DNA of 64,000 nucleotides from Rhodanobacter glycinis (GCF_900114325.1 NZ_FOSR01000013.1:30629-94628); one strand, 5' to 3'. Shown: positions 7,801 through 16,331, counted from the stretch's first letter. A program made the numbers and translations. Notes: generated by a model not told the origin, from the letters alone.

Positions 7801-9723
7801 ATCCAGCCGTGCACCGATTTCCTCGCGCAGGCGCGACACGCCGAACGACAACTCGTCGCTGCGACCGGGTGCCTCGCCCAGCCAGAACGGGATGCTTGGC
7901 GGCAATCCGTGCGCGTCTTCCACGCGCAGGCGGCCCGGTTCCACGCGCTGGATGCGGTAGCTGGTGTTGCCGAGCTGGAAGATGTCGCCGGCCAGGCTTT
8001 CGACGGCGAAATCCTCGTGCACGGTGCCGACCACGGTAGCCTGCGGTTCCAGCACCACGAGGTAGTCGGCAGTATCGGGAATCGCGCCGCCGGAGGTGAT
8101 GGCGGTGAGTCGCGCGCCGCGCCGCGCACGCAAGCGGTGATGCACGGCATCACGGTGCAGGTAGGCGGCGCGCGGGCCGCGGCGGGTGGTGAAGCCGTCG
8201 GCCAGCATGCGTACCACTGCGTCGAAATCCGCGCGCGACAATGCGCGATACGGATGCGCCTGGCGCACCAGGTCGAACAGTGCATCCTCGCCCCACTCGC
8301 GGCAGGCCACTTCGGCGACGATCTGCTGCGCCAGCACGTCCAGCGGCTGCGGCGGCTGCACCAGCGTGTCCAGCTCGCCGCGACGCACGCAGTCGAGCAG
8401 GGCCGCGCATTCGACCAGATCATCGCGGGTGGTGGGAAACAATCGCGCCTTCGGCGTGCCGGTGACGGCGTGGCCGGAGCGCCCAGCGCGCTGCAGGAAC
8501 GCGGCGATGGAACGTGGCGAGGCAAGCTGGCAGACCAGGTCGATGTCGCCGATGTCGATGCCCAATTCCAGCGAGGCGGTGGCGACCAGCACTTTCAGCT
8601 CGCCCTGTTTCAGGCGCTGCTCGGCATCCAGCCGCTGCTCCTTGGCCAGGCTGCCGTGATGCGCGGCGACCACGTCCTTGCCCAGTCGCTCGGACAGATG
8701 CCGCGCCGCGCGTTCGGCCAGCCGCCGCGTGTTGACGAACACCAGCGTGGTGCGATGCGCCTGCACCAGCTGCGCCAGCCGGTCGTAGACCAGTTCCCAC
8801 GCATCATTCGACATCACCGCTTCCAGCGGGACGGGAGGTACTTCGATGGCGAGGTCACGCGGGCGGCTGTGGCCCGTATTTATGATGGTGACGCTGCGCT
8901 TCGCGTTCGCTTCCTCTCCCCTTTGGGGAGAGGATTGAGGTGAGGGGCGAGTGCTCGCAGGGTCCCTTCCAAAAGCACGCTCTGGTGTAGGTCTTGGCGA
9001 GAGTGACCCCTCACCCCAACCCTCTCCCCAAAGGGGAGAGGGAGCTGGCGCGCCGACCAGAAATTGCGCCACTTCCTCGATCGGTTTCTGCGTCGCCGAC
9101 AAACCCACGCGTCGCAGCCGTCTTCCACACAGCGCTTCCAGTCGCGCCAGGGTCAGTGCCAGATGCGCGCCGCGCTTGCTGCCGGCAATGGCATGGATCT
9201 CGTCGACGATCACCGTGCGCGTGCTGCCCAGCATCTCGCGGCCCGAGGCCGAGCCGAGCAGGATGTACAGCGATTCCGGGGTGGTCACCAGAATGTGCGG
9301 CGGCGTCTTGCGCATCCACGCGCGCTCGGCCTGCGGCGTGTCGCCGGTGCGCACGGCGGTGCGGATCGCCACGTCGGGCAGGCCGAGCTTTTCCAGCTCG
9401 GCGCGGATCCCTTCCAGCGGCGCTTCCAGGTTGACGTGGATATCGTTCGACAGCGCCTTCAGCGGCGACACGTAGACCACCCGCGTTTCGTCGGGCAATG
9501 CGCCGCCGTGTGCCAAACCTTCGCAGACCAGTTCGTCGATGGCGGCGAGGAAGGCGGTCAGCGTCTTGCCCGAGCCGGTGGGCGCGGCGACCAGCGTGTG
9601 CTGTCCCGCGCGGATTGCCGGCCACGCCTGCGCCTGCGCCGCGGTGGGCGCAGGGAACGTGTCGTCGAACCAATGGGCGACGGCGGGATGGAATGCGTCC
9701 TGCGGGCGAGTATCCGGTCGCAT
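4870..9723 (-). CDS. lhr: Lhr-type large superfamily 2 DNA helicase with four repeat-derived insertions
   Basis: 1617-aa Lhr (large helicase-related) ATPase. Walker A APTGSGKT has Lys53, the DEIH box is residues 174-177, motif III is SATQ, motif V is in [16 protein letters not shown] and motif VI is QRAGRSGH. The long C-terminal half follows the Lhr pattern of winged-helix and Lhr-specific domains. Lhr proteins translocate on single-stranded DNA and unwind DNA or RNA:DNA hybrids, with roles in repair. About 210 residues are translated repeat DNA at roughly residues 227-272, 645-669, 1003-1067 and 1396-1461; without them the protein would be about 1400 aa. All four leave the frame open. The initiator ATG at 9723 precedes [19 protein letters not shown]. 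No ligase or nuclease partner gene is adjacent. Confidence 0.93.
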   Translation of the reverse strand: MRPDTRPQDAFHPAVAHWFDDTFPAPTAAQAQAWPAIRAGQHTLVAAPTGSGKTLTAFLAAIDELVCEGLAHGGALPDETRVVYVSPLKALSNDIHVNLEAPLEGIRAELEKLGLPDVAIRTAVRTGDTPQAERAWMRKTPPHILVTTPESLYILLGSASGREMLGSTRTVIVDEIHAIAGSKRGAHLALTLARLEALCGRRLRRVGLSATQKPIEEVAQFLVGAPAPSPLWGEGWGEGSLSPRPTPERAFGRDPASTRPSPQSSPQRGEEANAKRSVTIINTGHSRPRDLAIEVPPVPLEAVMSNDAWELVYDRLAQLVQAHRTTLVFVNTRRLAERAARHLSERLGKDVVAAHHGSLAKEQRLDAEQRLKQGELKVLVATASLELGIDIGDIDLVCQLASPRSIAAFLQRAGRSGHAVTGTPKARLFPTTRDDLVECAALLDCVRRGELDTLVQPPQPLDVLAQQIVAEVACREWGEDALFDLVRQAHPYRALSRADFDAVVRMLADGFTTRRGPRAAYLHRDAVHHRLRARRGARLTAITSGGAIPDTADYLVVLEPQATVVGTVHEDFAVESLAGDIFQLGNTSYRIQRVEPGRLRVEDAHGLPPSIPFWLGEAPGRSDELSFGVSRLREEIGARLDAEPVGAHPVRDSLSPESISGHSRTGCASAWLRDELGLGESAAQQLIDYLARAKAALGLLPTQSTLVFERFFDESGGTQLVIHTPWGSRINRAWGLALRKRFCRQFNFELQAAATEDAIVLSLSTSHSFPLEEVARYLHSNSAEHVLVQALLDAPLFPARWRWNAVTALALPRFTGGKKVPPQLQRMKSEDLLAAVFPDQVACLENIVGERQIPDHPLVAQTLHDCLREAMDMDGLLHLLHGLEDGSITVVARDLAAPSPFAAEVLNAAPYAFLDDAPLEERRTRIVRTRGSDIENADDLGRLDPDAIDAVRAEAWPEVRSTDEMHEALNVLGFVTADEAAANDGWNDKLHALAHDHRATRLSPSPLRGEGWGEGTLLPQSLSEHATSGVYASTHPSSALPGTFLAPQSRGHPWPLSACSPQGRRENDMWVCAEKLPLWQAVHADATLQPAIAAPAEYAAQAWTRDEALRELVRGRLVGLGPVTVATLAQSLQVTPNDIETALLHLQSEGYVIQGRFTPAAIDIEWCERHLLARIHRYTLGRLRREIEPVNRRDFMRFLLDWQHLTPATRLRGPDALDAVLAQLEGYEAAAGAWESELLPARIADYASSWLDNLCRAGRIGWTRLRAGSGGSGPVRATPIVLLSRRSMAIWTSISASDAPQESLLSSRAQAVADALRDHGALFFDELLQATRLLRSELEDALGELVATGRITADSFAGLRALLLPAAKREAPRHRRVRRHQFGGIEDAGRWALVRRPLRPYGEKGPDRADEGRVLAEASPKAGFNADRGEVVPSPQPSAIAPCIALPPASMQSSPQRGEGDESVEHVARTLLARYGVMFWKLLEREAPWLPTWRELLRVYRRLEARGEIRGGRFVEGLVGEQFALPEAIPLLRDIRQREHDGTLACVCGSDPLNLVGTVLAGDKLPAVPGTRVLYEDGVAVAALVANKPQWLVEGDATQQQRWRQALLRRSDPVARN
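5343..5537. repeat. Type-A repeat inside lhr (codons about 1396-1461)
   Basis: Begins with CTCCCTCTCCCCTTTGGGGA, contains an internal GGTTGGGGTGAGGGG segment near 5413-5430 and ends in CTTCTCCCCATAGGGG. It shares blocks with the copies at 6525-6717 and 8911-9044. Read on the minus strand it encodes Pro/Ser/Gly-rich sequence including SPQRGEGDE. Insertion is in frame. Confidence 0.8.
6525..6717. repeat. Type-A repeat inside lhr (codons about 1003-1067)
   Basis: Flanked by CTTCTCCCCTGAGGGGAG on the left and CTCTCCCCGAAGGGGAGAGG on the right, with the shared block CCCCTCACCCCAGCC before the right arm. The minus-strand product contains [13 protein letters not shown], close to the product of the copy at 8911-9044. 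Open in the lhr frame. Confidence 0.82.
7718..7791. repeat. Type-B palindromic repeat inside lhr (codons about 645-669)
   Basis: Arms GCGCACCCTGTGCGCGA and TCGCGCACAGGGTGCGC form a 74-bp imperfect palindrome. The same element is intergenic at 37200-37275, 40344-40419 and 41258-41332. In lhr it is read through and adds about 25 residues between a segment ending RLDAEP and one resuming [11 protein letters not shown]. Confidence 0.85.
8911..9044. repeat. Type-A repeat inside lhr (codons about 227-272)
   Basis: Arms CCTCTCCCCTTTGGGGAGAG (8913-8932) and CTCTCCCCAAAGGGGAGAGG (about 9022-9041) with the shared CCCCTCACCCCAACC block. The minus-strand product includes [11 protein letters not shown]. 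It lies between helicase motif III and the next strand of the motor core, and the lhr frame stays open. Confidence 0.85.
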
Positions 9724-9923
9724 GCTGAAGAGGCGCCGATGCGCGACGGGGAAGAAGATTTGCCGATACTACATGCGGTCGCGCGACCGTTTCGGCAAGC
9801 CTCGGCACGTGCCGTGCATGGCCATGCAAATGTCCGGTTCACGTGCCACCATGCGCGGGCATGACCGTGGCGGTGCGGGAAGCCGGGAGGCATCCGGCCG
9901 CGGTCATTCCATCAAGGGGACCT

Positions 9924-11939
9924 ATGCGCATTTCATCCGGAATCACAGGGAAGCCGCCGGTGCGGGCATCCGTTTTCGCCCTGCTGGCGCTCGTCGCCTG
10001 CGCAAGTTGGGGCATCGCCGGCCCGGCCGTGGCCGCCACGCTGAACCCGGCGGTGCTGCCGACGATCCAGTCGGCCACGTTCGAGGTGGTGGAAGCGAAG
10101 CCGGCGAAGGATCCGCTGACCTACGAAAAACCGCTGCCGCTGGATCTGCTGCCGTATCAGGAGCGCACCGACAAATACCACTCTATCGGCACCGCGTTCG
10201 CGCTGGGCCACAACCGCTACGTCACCGCCGGCCACGTGCTGCTGGCCGGCATGAACGGCCTGTGGGGACCGCCGGCACTGCGCGACGCCAGTGGTCACGT
10301 GTATGCCATCGGCAAGATCGAGAAGTTCTCGCTGCGCAAGGATTTCGTAGTGTTCTCGCTGGCCAGCCCGCCGCCCGGCGACGCGGCGCTGACGGTGGAC
10401 GCGAAGCCGGCGCTGAACCAGGTGGTGTACGCAGTGGGCAACGCGCTGGGCACCGGCGTGGTGATCCGCGATGGCCTGTACACCTCCGACACGCCCGAGC
10501 AGCAGGACGGCCAGTGGAAGTGGATGCGCTTCTCCGCCGCCGCCTCGCCCGGCAACAGCGGCGGTCCGCTGCTGGACAAGGACGGCAAGGTGATCGGCGT
10601 GGTGCTGATGAAATCGGCCAACGAGAACCTCAACTACGCGTTGCCGATCAGCGAAGTGTTGAACGCGCCGGACAACGTGGCGGTGATCGACAAGCGCATT
10701 CCCTACAGTTTCGACCTGTTCGACAGCATGCTCAGCAACGTGCTGAAGGCACAGTTCGCGTTGCCGCTGGACTTCGCGCAGTTCAGCGCCAGCTACCAGA
10801 AGGTGATGGACGACTTCGCCGATGGCCAATTGAAGGCCTTGCTGGCGAAGGAATCGGCCAAGCTGTTCCCGAACGGCGAAGGTTCCAGCGAACTGCTGCA
10901 CGGCATGCCGTCGATGGGTGACTTCCCCACCCTGATCACGCGCAACAGCAGTGGCACCTGGGCGCTGGCCGGGCGCAGCGGCGGCAAGGTCACCCTGCCC
11001 GACAACGGCTACCTGACCCCCGGCATGGCCAACCACACCTTCCTGTTCCACCTGCGCAAGCCCGACAGCATCAGCTCGAAAAAGCTCTACGGCGATCCGG
11101 TCATGCTGATGGATACCTTGCTGAAGACCGGCTTCGTCAAGCGCCGGGTCGGTCCCGAGCGGGTGCAGGTCACCTCGCTGGGCAAGCCGACGCAGGACAC
11201 GCTGTACACCGATCGCTGGCAGCGCCATTGGCAGGTGCGGGTGTGGCCGATGCCGTACGTCAATGCCCGGGTGATCACTTTCGCGCTGCCGGTACCCGAT
11301 GGCTACGCGGTGATGATGCGCATCCTGCCGGCGGGCTTTGTGCACGATTACATGATCAACCTGCAGGCGATCGCCGATTTCGCCTTCGTCACCTACGACG
11401 GCACGCTGGCGCAGTGGAAGGATTTCCTCGGGAACACCGCCTTGCTGCCGGGTGCGTTCGAGCACATCCACATCGGCATCGACTATGGCCATCGTTTCAG
11501 CTACGCCTCGCAGCGGTTGAGCTTCGACTTCACCCCGGCCTTGCAGAAGATCGACCCGCAAAGCCTGCTCACCCTCGGCTTCACCTATGCCGACGACCAC
11601 GGCAAGGTGACCTGGGACGTGGGCGACGTGTGGCTGGCGGCCAGCGCCAGCGATCACTACTGGGTCAACCTGGCACGCAACGTGATGCCCTCGCCCGACC
11701 TCGACGACAGCTACCAGAGCGAGTGGAAAAAGCTGCTGCAGCATCGCCACCCGTATGACGGCGTGGTCATCGATGGCGACGACACCACCAAGATCATGCG
11801 TGTCGTCGATGTGCCGGCCGGCGTGAAACCCGGGGTGCTCTACACCGCCTATTACGATGCCGAGGGCAGCCACCCGCAGGCGGAGATGAAGACCAAACTC
11901 GACCTGCTGATGAAAAACCTGCGCGTCATGGAGCATTGA
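9924..11939 (+). CDS. Exported trypsin-like serine protease with a large unknown C-terminal region
   Basis: 671-aa protein. The start at 9924 has AAGGGGA 4-10 nt upstream and opens a signal peptide ending near AVAA (residues 31-34). Residues about 85-240 form a trypsin-like (S1/DegP fold) protease: His104 in TAGHVL, Asp140 in RKDFVVFSL and Ser212 in SPGNSGGPLL give a complete triad. The remaining about 430 residues have no domain I recognise and no PDZ motif. It should act in the periplasm or be secreted. It is separated from the next hydrolase gene by about 95 nt and is divergent from lhr. Physiological substrate unknown. Confidence 0.82.
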   Translation: MRISSGITGKPPVRASVFALLALVACASWGIAGPAVAATLNPAVLPTIQSATFEVVEAKPAKDPLTYEKPLPLDLLPYQERTDKYHSIGTAFALGHNRYVTAGHVLLAGMNGLWGPPALRDASGHVYAIGKIEKFSLRKDFVVFSLASPPPGDAALTVDAKPALNQVVYAVGNALGTGVVIRDGLYTSDTPEQQDGQWKWMRFSAAASPGNSGGPLLDKDGKVIGVVLMKSANENLNYALPISEVLNAPDNVAVIDKRIPYSFDLFDSMLSNVLKAQFALPLDFAQFSASYQKVMDDFADGQLKALLAKESAKLFPNGEGSSELLHGMPSMGDFPTLITRNSSGTWALAGRSGGKVTLPDNGYLTPGMANHTFLFHLRKPDSISSKKLYGDPVMLMDTLLKTGFVKRRVGPERVQVTSLGKPTQDTLYTDRWQRHWQVRVWPMPYVNARVITFALPVPDGYAVMMRILPAGFVHDYMINLQAIADFAFVTYDGTLAQWKDFLGNTALLPGAFEHIHIGIDYGHRFSYASQRLSFDFTPALQKIDPQSLLTLGFTYADDHGKVTWDVGDVWLAASASDHYWVNLARNVMPSPDLDDSYQSEWKKLLQHRHPYDGVVIDGDDTTKIMRVVDVPAGVKPGVLYTAYYDAEGSHPQAEMKTKLDLLMKNLRVMEH

Positions 11940-12033
11940 CCGATCCCGCCCGTTGCCGATGTGGATTGCCGGTCGGCGACGGAACCGGGTACGGTTTCCG
12001 CTTGGCACGATGTCATGCAGAACAGGAACGAAC

Positions 12034-12888
12034 GTGGATCAGGTGGCAGCGGCGGGCGAGGCGGAACGACACGAGCAGGTGATGGCCGATGGCCAGTCGT
12101 TGTGTGTGTACGACTGGCCGCTGCCGGGCGCGCGCGATGCGGTGCTGATCGTGCACGGGCTGGGCGAGCATGCCGGCCGCTATGGCGAGCTGGCCCGCTG
12201 GTTTCAGGCGCGCGGTTACGCGGTGCGCAGTTACGACCAGCGCGGCCACGGGCGCACGCCCGGCCAGCGCGCGGCCTTGCGCCAAGCCGATGACCTGCTG
12301 GCCGACCTGGCCATGGTCTACGCCATCTACTCCGCCGACCTGCCGCGCCCACCGCTGCTGCTCGGCCACAGCATGGGCGGCCTGGTTGCCTTGCGCACCG
12401 TGCTTGACGGGCGCGTGACGCCACCGGCGCTGGTGCTGTCCTCGCCGGCACTGCGGGCACACACGCCAACATGGCTGCAGCGACTGGCGCATGGCCTGGC
12501 CCGCGTGTTGCCCAACCTGCCGTTGAACAACGGCCTGCCCGCCGACGGCACCTCGCATGATCCGCGCGTGGTGGCGGCTTACCGCAGCGACCCCTTGCGC
12601 ACGGCGCAGGTCACGCCGCGGATGGCCGATTTCATCTTCGGCGCGGGTGCAGCCTGCATTGCCGATGCGGCGAGCTTGCGCGTGCCCACCCTGTTGCTGG
12701 TGGCCGGCAGCGACCGGCTGGTCGACGCTTCCGGCAGCCGTGATTTCGCCAACGGTGCCTGGGCCACGCAGCAACTCACCACGCGCTTCTTCGACACGCT
12801 GTACCACGAGCTGTTCAACGAAGCCGAACCGGGCCGCAGCCAGGTGCTGAAGCAGCTTGGCGACTGGCTCGGGCGCGTGAGGGTCTAG
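12034..12888 (+). CDS. Alpha/beta hydrolase, monoacylglycerol lipase/lysophospholipase type
   Basis: 284-aa serine hydrolase of the Hydrolase_4 (serine aminopeptidase S33-like) group. It has the oxyanion motif VHGLGEHAGRYGEL, nucleophile Ser113 in GHSMGG, and a late acid (about residue 229, LVAGSDRLVD) and His (LYHELFNE). These enzymes cleave monoglycerides or lysophospholipids. Start: GTG at 12034 has AGGAA about 6 nt upstream; an in-frame ATG at 12010 lacks a ribosome-binding site and another ATG lies at 12082. No signal peptide, so cytosolic or membrane-associated. Confidence 0.82.
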   Translation: MDQVAAAGEAERHEQVMADGQSLCVYDWPLPGARDAVLIVHGLGEHAGRYGELARWFQARGYAVRSYDQRGHGRTPGQRAALRQADDLLADLAMVYAIYSADLPRPPLLLGHSMGGLVALRTVLDGRVTPPALVLSSPALRAHTPTWLQRLAHGLARVLPNLPLNNGLPADGTSHDPRVVAAYRSDPLRTAQVTPRMADFIFGAGAACIADAASLRVPTLLLVAGSDRLVDASGSRDFANGAWATQQLTTRFFDTLYHELFNEAEPGRSQVLKQLGDWLGRVRV

Positions 12889-12993
12889 CGCTTGCTAGAG
12901 GTCGTGGTCAGTGCGTCCGTACCTCGTTCTCTCCCGACAGGTAAAGGCGAATCGTAGGAGCGGCTCCTGAAAAGACGTTCAACGGGCCGTGAG

Positions 12994-13854
12994 TCAGGCT
13001 GCCGTCGTCCCTTCTTCCTCGCGCAGGCATTCGGTCATGCGGGCGAAGGATTGTGTCGTGGCCTCGTCCTCGGGCACGAAGAAGAACACCACCGCGCCGT
13101 CGGCCTTGCCGTCGCGCAGCGGGAAGCGGTTGGAGTGCACGCGTATCTCGCCGAATTCGGGATGGTTGAAGTGCGCGCTCCAGGCACGCAGCGGCGACAC
13201 CTCGTGGCGCTGCCACAGGTCGACGAACAGCGGACTGGCTTCGCTCAAGGCATCGATCAGCACGTCGAAGCGCGGGTCGTCCGGATGCGCGGCGTGGCTC
13301 ATGCGGAAGACGCCGAGCAGATTGAGCAGGCCCGGCTCGTAGCTGGGCGCGTACAGCTCGCGCCGCAGCGGATTCATGAACGCGTTCCACAGATGGTTGC
13401 GCGCAAAGCGGCCATCGAAGTCGTCGAAGCGGTAGAGCCGGTCGGCCATGGCGTTGAACGCCAGCACGTCGAACACCGGATCAATCACGAACGCCGGCGC
13501 CTGATAGAGATCGAGCAGGCCCTGCAGCGACGGCGGCAGCACGATGCGCCGCGTCACCGGTTCCGCGTGGGGCAGGCCGGCCAGATGGAACAGGTAGGCC
13601 TCGTCGGTGGCCGACAGTTGCAGCGCCTGCGCGATGCGGGTCAGCGCGGCGGCGGACACGTTGATCGCGCGGCCCTGCTCCAGCCACGTGTACCAAGTGA
13701 TGCCGACGTTGGCGAGCGCGGCCACTTCCTCGCGGCGCAGGCCCGGGGTGAGCCGGCGTGCACCGCGCGACAGGCCGACCGCTTCGGGCGGCAACGCGGC
13801 GCGCCGCGTGCGCAGGAAGGCTTTCAGCTCGGTGCGTTGGCGGGAATGTTCCAT
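12994..13854 (-). CDS. XRE-family regulator with MmyB-like ligand-binding domain
   Basis: 286-aa transcription factor. Residues about 10-75 form a Cro/C1-type helix-turn-helix (LRREEVAALANVGITWYTWLEQGR). The rest is the MmyB-like PAS-related domain seen in actinobacterial and proteobacterial relatives (PAFVIDPVFDVLAFNAMADRLY). Such regulators often act as repressors of a neighbouring gene. It is divergent from the small protein gene at 14154 across about 300 bp, the most obvious candidate target. The start MEHSRQRTELKAFLRTRR matches the family N-terminus. Confidence 0.85.
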   Translation of the reverse strand: MEHSRQRTELKAFLRTRRAALPPEAVGLSRGARRLTPGLRREEVAALANVGITWYTWLEQGRAINVSAAALTRIAQALQLSATDEAYLFHLAGLPHAEPVTRRIVLPPSLQGLLDLYQAPAFVIDPVFDVLAFNAMADRLYRFDDFDGRFARNHLWNAFMNPLRRELYAPSYEPGLLNLLGVFRMSHAAHPDDPRFDVLIDALSEASPLFVDLWQRHEVSPLRAWSAHFNHPEFGEIRVHSNRFPLRDGKADGAVVFFFVPEDEATTQSFARMTECLREEEGTTAA

Positions 13855-14153
13855 GCGTCCTGGGAGCTGGGGTGGTAGTGCGACTACCAGCAGCGGGAAT
13901 GGTCTGCCCATGGTAGCGCGCAGCGGTTAAGTTTGAGACACCCACTCGATCCAACGGCTACCCCGACCCGTCCAGCACGGAGGTCCAGACGGGCCGGGAT
14001 ATCCCGCGGTTGCGCGCAAGGCGCGACCCTTGGCCTGCCCCCTGGCCGATCCACCCGCTCAATCGCACGAACCGGATTTCCCGTCCGGCGCACTGCCCGT
14101 AACGTCGCGGCTCTGTCCGACGTCCTTGTTGCATCGACCCGAAGGAGAACGAC
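13855..14153. other. Gene-free gap between XRE regulator and small protein gene
   Basis: About 300 bp between two divergent genes. It holds the promoters of both by position, but I see no convincing -35/-10 pair, palindrome or repeat. AAGGAG (14141-14146) just before the plus-strand gene is its ribosome-binding site. Confidence 0.4.
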
Positions 14154-14408
14154 ATGTCGTTACTGATGACCGACAGCCCCGCCGTCGACGGCGAAGTTTC
14201 GGACACCGATGCGCTGACCGATTTCGTGGTCAACGCCCAGTTGATGCTCGACCCGATCACTCCCGAGTCGGTGCGTCGGCAGGCGGAACCGCGCTTGCTG
14301 GCGCTGCTGCCCGTGTTGCAGGCGCTGGGTGTGTTCGAGTTGTTCGCGATTCGCGACCCGGCGCTGGCCGCGCTGGTGCGCGACGAACTGGAGGCGCGCC
14401 AGGCTTGA
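14154..14408 (+). CDS. Small protein of unknown function, paralogue of 15499-15762
   Basis: 84-aa acidic protein with a clear AAGGAG site 8 nt before the ATG. The core MLDPITPESVRRQAEPRLLA followed by LPVLQALGVFELFAIRDPALAALVRDEL is shared, with few changes, with the 87-aa protein encoded at 15499. It is predicted all-helical with no signal peptide or membrane segment and no recognised domain. It is flanked by an XRE regulator on one side and an AraC regulator on the other, which suggests inducible expression. Function not known. Confidence 0.75.
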   Translation: MSLLMTDSPAVDGEVSDTDALTDFVVNAQLMLDPITPESVRRQAEPRLLALLPVLQALGVFELFAIRDPALAALVRDELEARQA

Positions 14409-14458
14409 GCCGGAGCGGCTGCCATGTGGCGAGGCCGGTCCGGCGGGTCGCCGGGTAC

Positions 14459-15301
14459 TCAGGCGGGGTTTGCCTGGGCGCCATGGATCAGCCGGCCGGC
14501 GTGCTCGAAATAGCGCGCCGGCGAGTGGCCGAACGCGCGCCGGAACATGGCGATGAAGGCACTGACGCTGGCGTAGCCCAGGTGTTCGGCCACCACCGCC
14601 ACCGGTTCGCCTTCGGCCAGCCGTTCCAGCGCCCGGCTGAGTCGCGCCTGCTGACGCCACTGCGCGAAACTCAACGCGGTCTCGGCGCGGAACAGGCGGC
14701 TCAGGCTGCGCGAGGACAGGCCGGCGCGCGTGGCCCAATCCTCCAGCGCGCGGTTGTCGTCGGGTTGATCCAGCACGGCGTGCGCAACACGCAGCAGGCG
14801 TCGATCGACCGGCATCGGCAGGTACAGCGGTTCGTGCGGCGCGCGCCGGATCTCGTCCATCAGCACCGCCGTCACGCGCGATTGTTCGGCATCCAGGTCC
14901 TCGCATGGCGCCCACGCGCTGGCGCGTCGCACCAGTGCGCGCATCAGCTCGTTCACGCCCAGCACGCAGGGGCGGTCGGGCAGGCCGTCGCAGGCGTCGG
15001 GTGCAATGAACACGCTCCAGCCGCTCATCGGGCCGCTGATGCTCACCGTGTGCCGTTCCCCTGCCGGCATCCAGCCGGCGCGATGCGGTGGCAGCAGCCA
15101 CGAACCGTGCGCGGTGCGCACGTGCACCAAGCCGCTTTCGACGCAGTGGAACTGGCCACGGCGGTGGGTGTGCCAGTCGTATTCGCGGATTCCCCGGTCG
15201 CCGTATTCGCTGGCGGCGTCGCCGTCGTTCCAGTAGGCGATCAGCGCAGGGCCGTCGGGGCGCTCGATCCAGTCGTAGATTTGCTCGTGCGAGAAGCTCA
15301 T
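14459..15301 (-). CDS. AraC-family transcriptional regulator
   Basis: 280-aa regulator. The N-terminal cupin-like sensing domain (IREYDWHTHRRGQFHCVESG, residues about 39-58) carries the His-rich metal or ligand pocket typical of AraC_binding domains. Residues about 180-275 contain the two-HTH DNA-binding domain, with the second helix pair ending in VAEHLGYASVSAFIAMFRRAFGHSPARYF. The ATG at 15301 is preferred over an upstream codon at 15328. It lies between two paralogous small genes and is divergent from the second, which is a likely target. Confidence 0.9.
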   Translation of the reverse strand: MSFSHEQIYDWIERPDGPALIAYWNDGDAASEYGDRGIREYDWHTHRRGQFHCVESGLVHVRTAHGSWLLPPHRAGWMPAGERHTVSISGPMSGWSVFIAPDACDGLPDRPCVLGVNELMRALVRRASAWAPCEDLDAEQSRVTAVLMDEIRRAPHEPLYLPMPVDRRLLRVAHAVLDQPDDNRALEDWATRAGLSSRSLSRLFRAETALSFAQWRQQARLSRALERLAEGEPVAVVAEHLGYASVSAFIAMFRRAFGHSPARYFEHAGRLIHGAQANPA

Positions 15302-15498
15302 GTCCGATTCTCGATACTTTTTGACCAAATAACGTTATCAGTAAACGGGCCATCCTGCTTAACCTTGCACGGGTCCGGCGCCGTCTGCGCGTCGAGGCCG
15401 TCTGCCGCTGCCGCCGCTCGCGGTTTTCCGCCACCCCAGCCGCTGCCCGTGCGTGGTTGTCGCACCGGCTTTCGCGGTGACACCTTCGGAGAACCCTC

Positions 15499-15762
15499 AT
15501 GTTGTCGATCATTCCGCTTTCAGGACCGTCCGAGGCCACGGATTCGCCGATCGAAGCCTTCGTGACCTGTGCCCACCAGATGCTCGATCCGGCCACGCCC
15601 GAGACGGTGCGCCGCGCCATCGAGCCGCGCTTGTTGGCGCAACTGCCGGTGTTGCGCGCGCTGGGCGTGTTCAGCCTGTTCAAGTTGCGCGATCCGGCCC
15701 TGCGCGCCTGGCTGGACGACGAACTGGCCGTGCTGGGCAAGGGCTTGCGGACGGTGGCTTGA
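15499..15762 (+). CDS. Small protein of unknown function, paralogue of 14154-14408
   Basis: 87-aa protein, start ATG preceded by GGAGAA. It shares with the 84-aa protein at 14154 the ordered blocks MLDP-TPE-VRR, EPRLLA-LPVL-ALGVF-LF and RDPAL-A---DEL. The termini differ. No known domain, signal peptide or membrane helix. It is divergent from the AraC regulator and ends 79 bp before the marR gene of the efflux operon. Two copies with different regulators suggest duplicated but differently controlled accessory proteins. Function unknown. Confidence 0.75.
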   Translation: MLSIIPLSGPSEATDSPIEAFVTCAHQMLDPATPETVRRAIEPRLLAQLPVLRALGVFSLFKLRDPALRAWLDDELAVLGKGLRTVA

Positions 15763-15769
15763 GGCCAAT

Positions 15770-15833
15770 TTTGCCCCGGCAAACACTGCGAAGAATATAT
15801 TTGCCTTGACAAATATATTTCCGGCAATAGAAT
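15770..15833 (+). promoter_or_regulatory. marR promoter with perfect operator palindromes
   Basis: A perfect inverted repeat AATATATTTG (15794-15803) / CAAATATATT (15810-15819) has a 6-bp spacer. It contains the -35 TTGACA (15806-15811). The -10 TAGAAT (15828-15833) follows at 16 bp. A second short perfect palindrome TTTGCC-CC-GGCAAA is at 15770-15783. MarR-family dimers bind AT-rich palindromes of this size, so autorepression of the downstream operon is likely. The predicted start of transcription falls within about 2 nt of the marR ATG. Confidence 0.7.
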
Positions 15834-15841
15834 GCGCGTCC

Positions 15842-16300
15842 ATGAACACTTCATCCGTCCATCCTGGATCTCCGCGGGAGAGCCTCGGCGTCCTGCTCGG
15901 CCTGGTCCGCGCCGAAGTGGTGCGCGCCATGGAAGCCGAGATTGCCGACAAGGGCCTGGACCTGCGTTTCAACCAGTTCCTGATCCTCAAGCGGCTGGCC
16001 ATGCTGGGGCCGATGTCGGCCACCGAGCTGGCACGCGCGGTGGAGCTGGATGGCGGCGCGATGACGCGCCAACTCGACCAGCTGGAGCGCAAGGGCTATC
16101 TGCGTCGCTGCCCGCACGAACAGGACCGCCGCGCCTTGCGCATCGAGCTGACCGAAGACGGCGACGCGCTCTGGCAGCAGCTCACCAGCTGCAACGATCG
16201 CGTGCTGGCCGCCGCCCAGCGCTCGCTGGACAAGACCGAGCGCGAACAGTTGCACGCTTACCTGGAGCGCGTGTTGCGCGCGCTTCGCGACAAAGACTGA
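15842..16300 (+). CDS. MarR-family transcriptional repressor of the efflux operon
   Basis: 152-aa MarR regulator. The winged helix-turn-helix spans residues about 40-105: LAMLGPMSATELARAVELD then MTRQLDQLERKGYLRR and the wing DRRALRIELTEDG. N- and C-terminal helices form the dimer interface. Family members usually repress drug-efflux genes and release DNA on binding phenolic ligands. No Shine-Dalgarno precedes the ATG, and the best promoter places the RNA 5' end at the ATG, so translation is probably leaderless. The outer-membrane factor gene starts 31 nt after the stop. Confidence 0.9.
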   Translation: MNTSSVHPGSPRESLGVLLGLVRAEVVRAMEAEIADKGLDLRFNQFLILKRLAMLGPMSATELARAVELDGGAMTRQLDQLERKGYLRRCPHEQDRRALRIELTEDGDALWQQLTSCNDRVLAAAQRSLDKTEREQLHAYLERVLRALRDKD

Positions 16301-16331
16301 TTCACCCCTCACTACCCCGAGACTGAAACTC

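Noticed and set aside
8911..9044. Inteins or group I/II introns as the source of the lhr inserts
   Set aside because: Inserts are about 25-66 codons, lack intein splice motifs and intron structure, and have sequence copies that are plain palindromic repeats.
4870..9723. Long plus-strand open frames antisense to lhr (for example 6733-7692 and 7780-8943)
   Set aside because: They are shadows of a GC-rich gene with strong third-position bias; the translations are Arg/Gln/His-rich low-complexity with no domain, and lhr motifs on the other strand are unambiguous.
14030..15565. 511-aa open frame spanning the small gene and AraC regulator
   Set aside because: It runs antisense to a clear AraC gene and out of frame with the 84-aa gene; composition is typical of a shadow frame.
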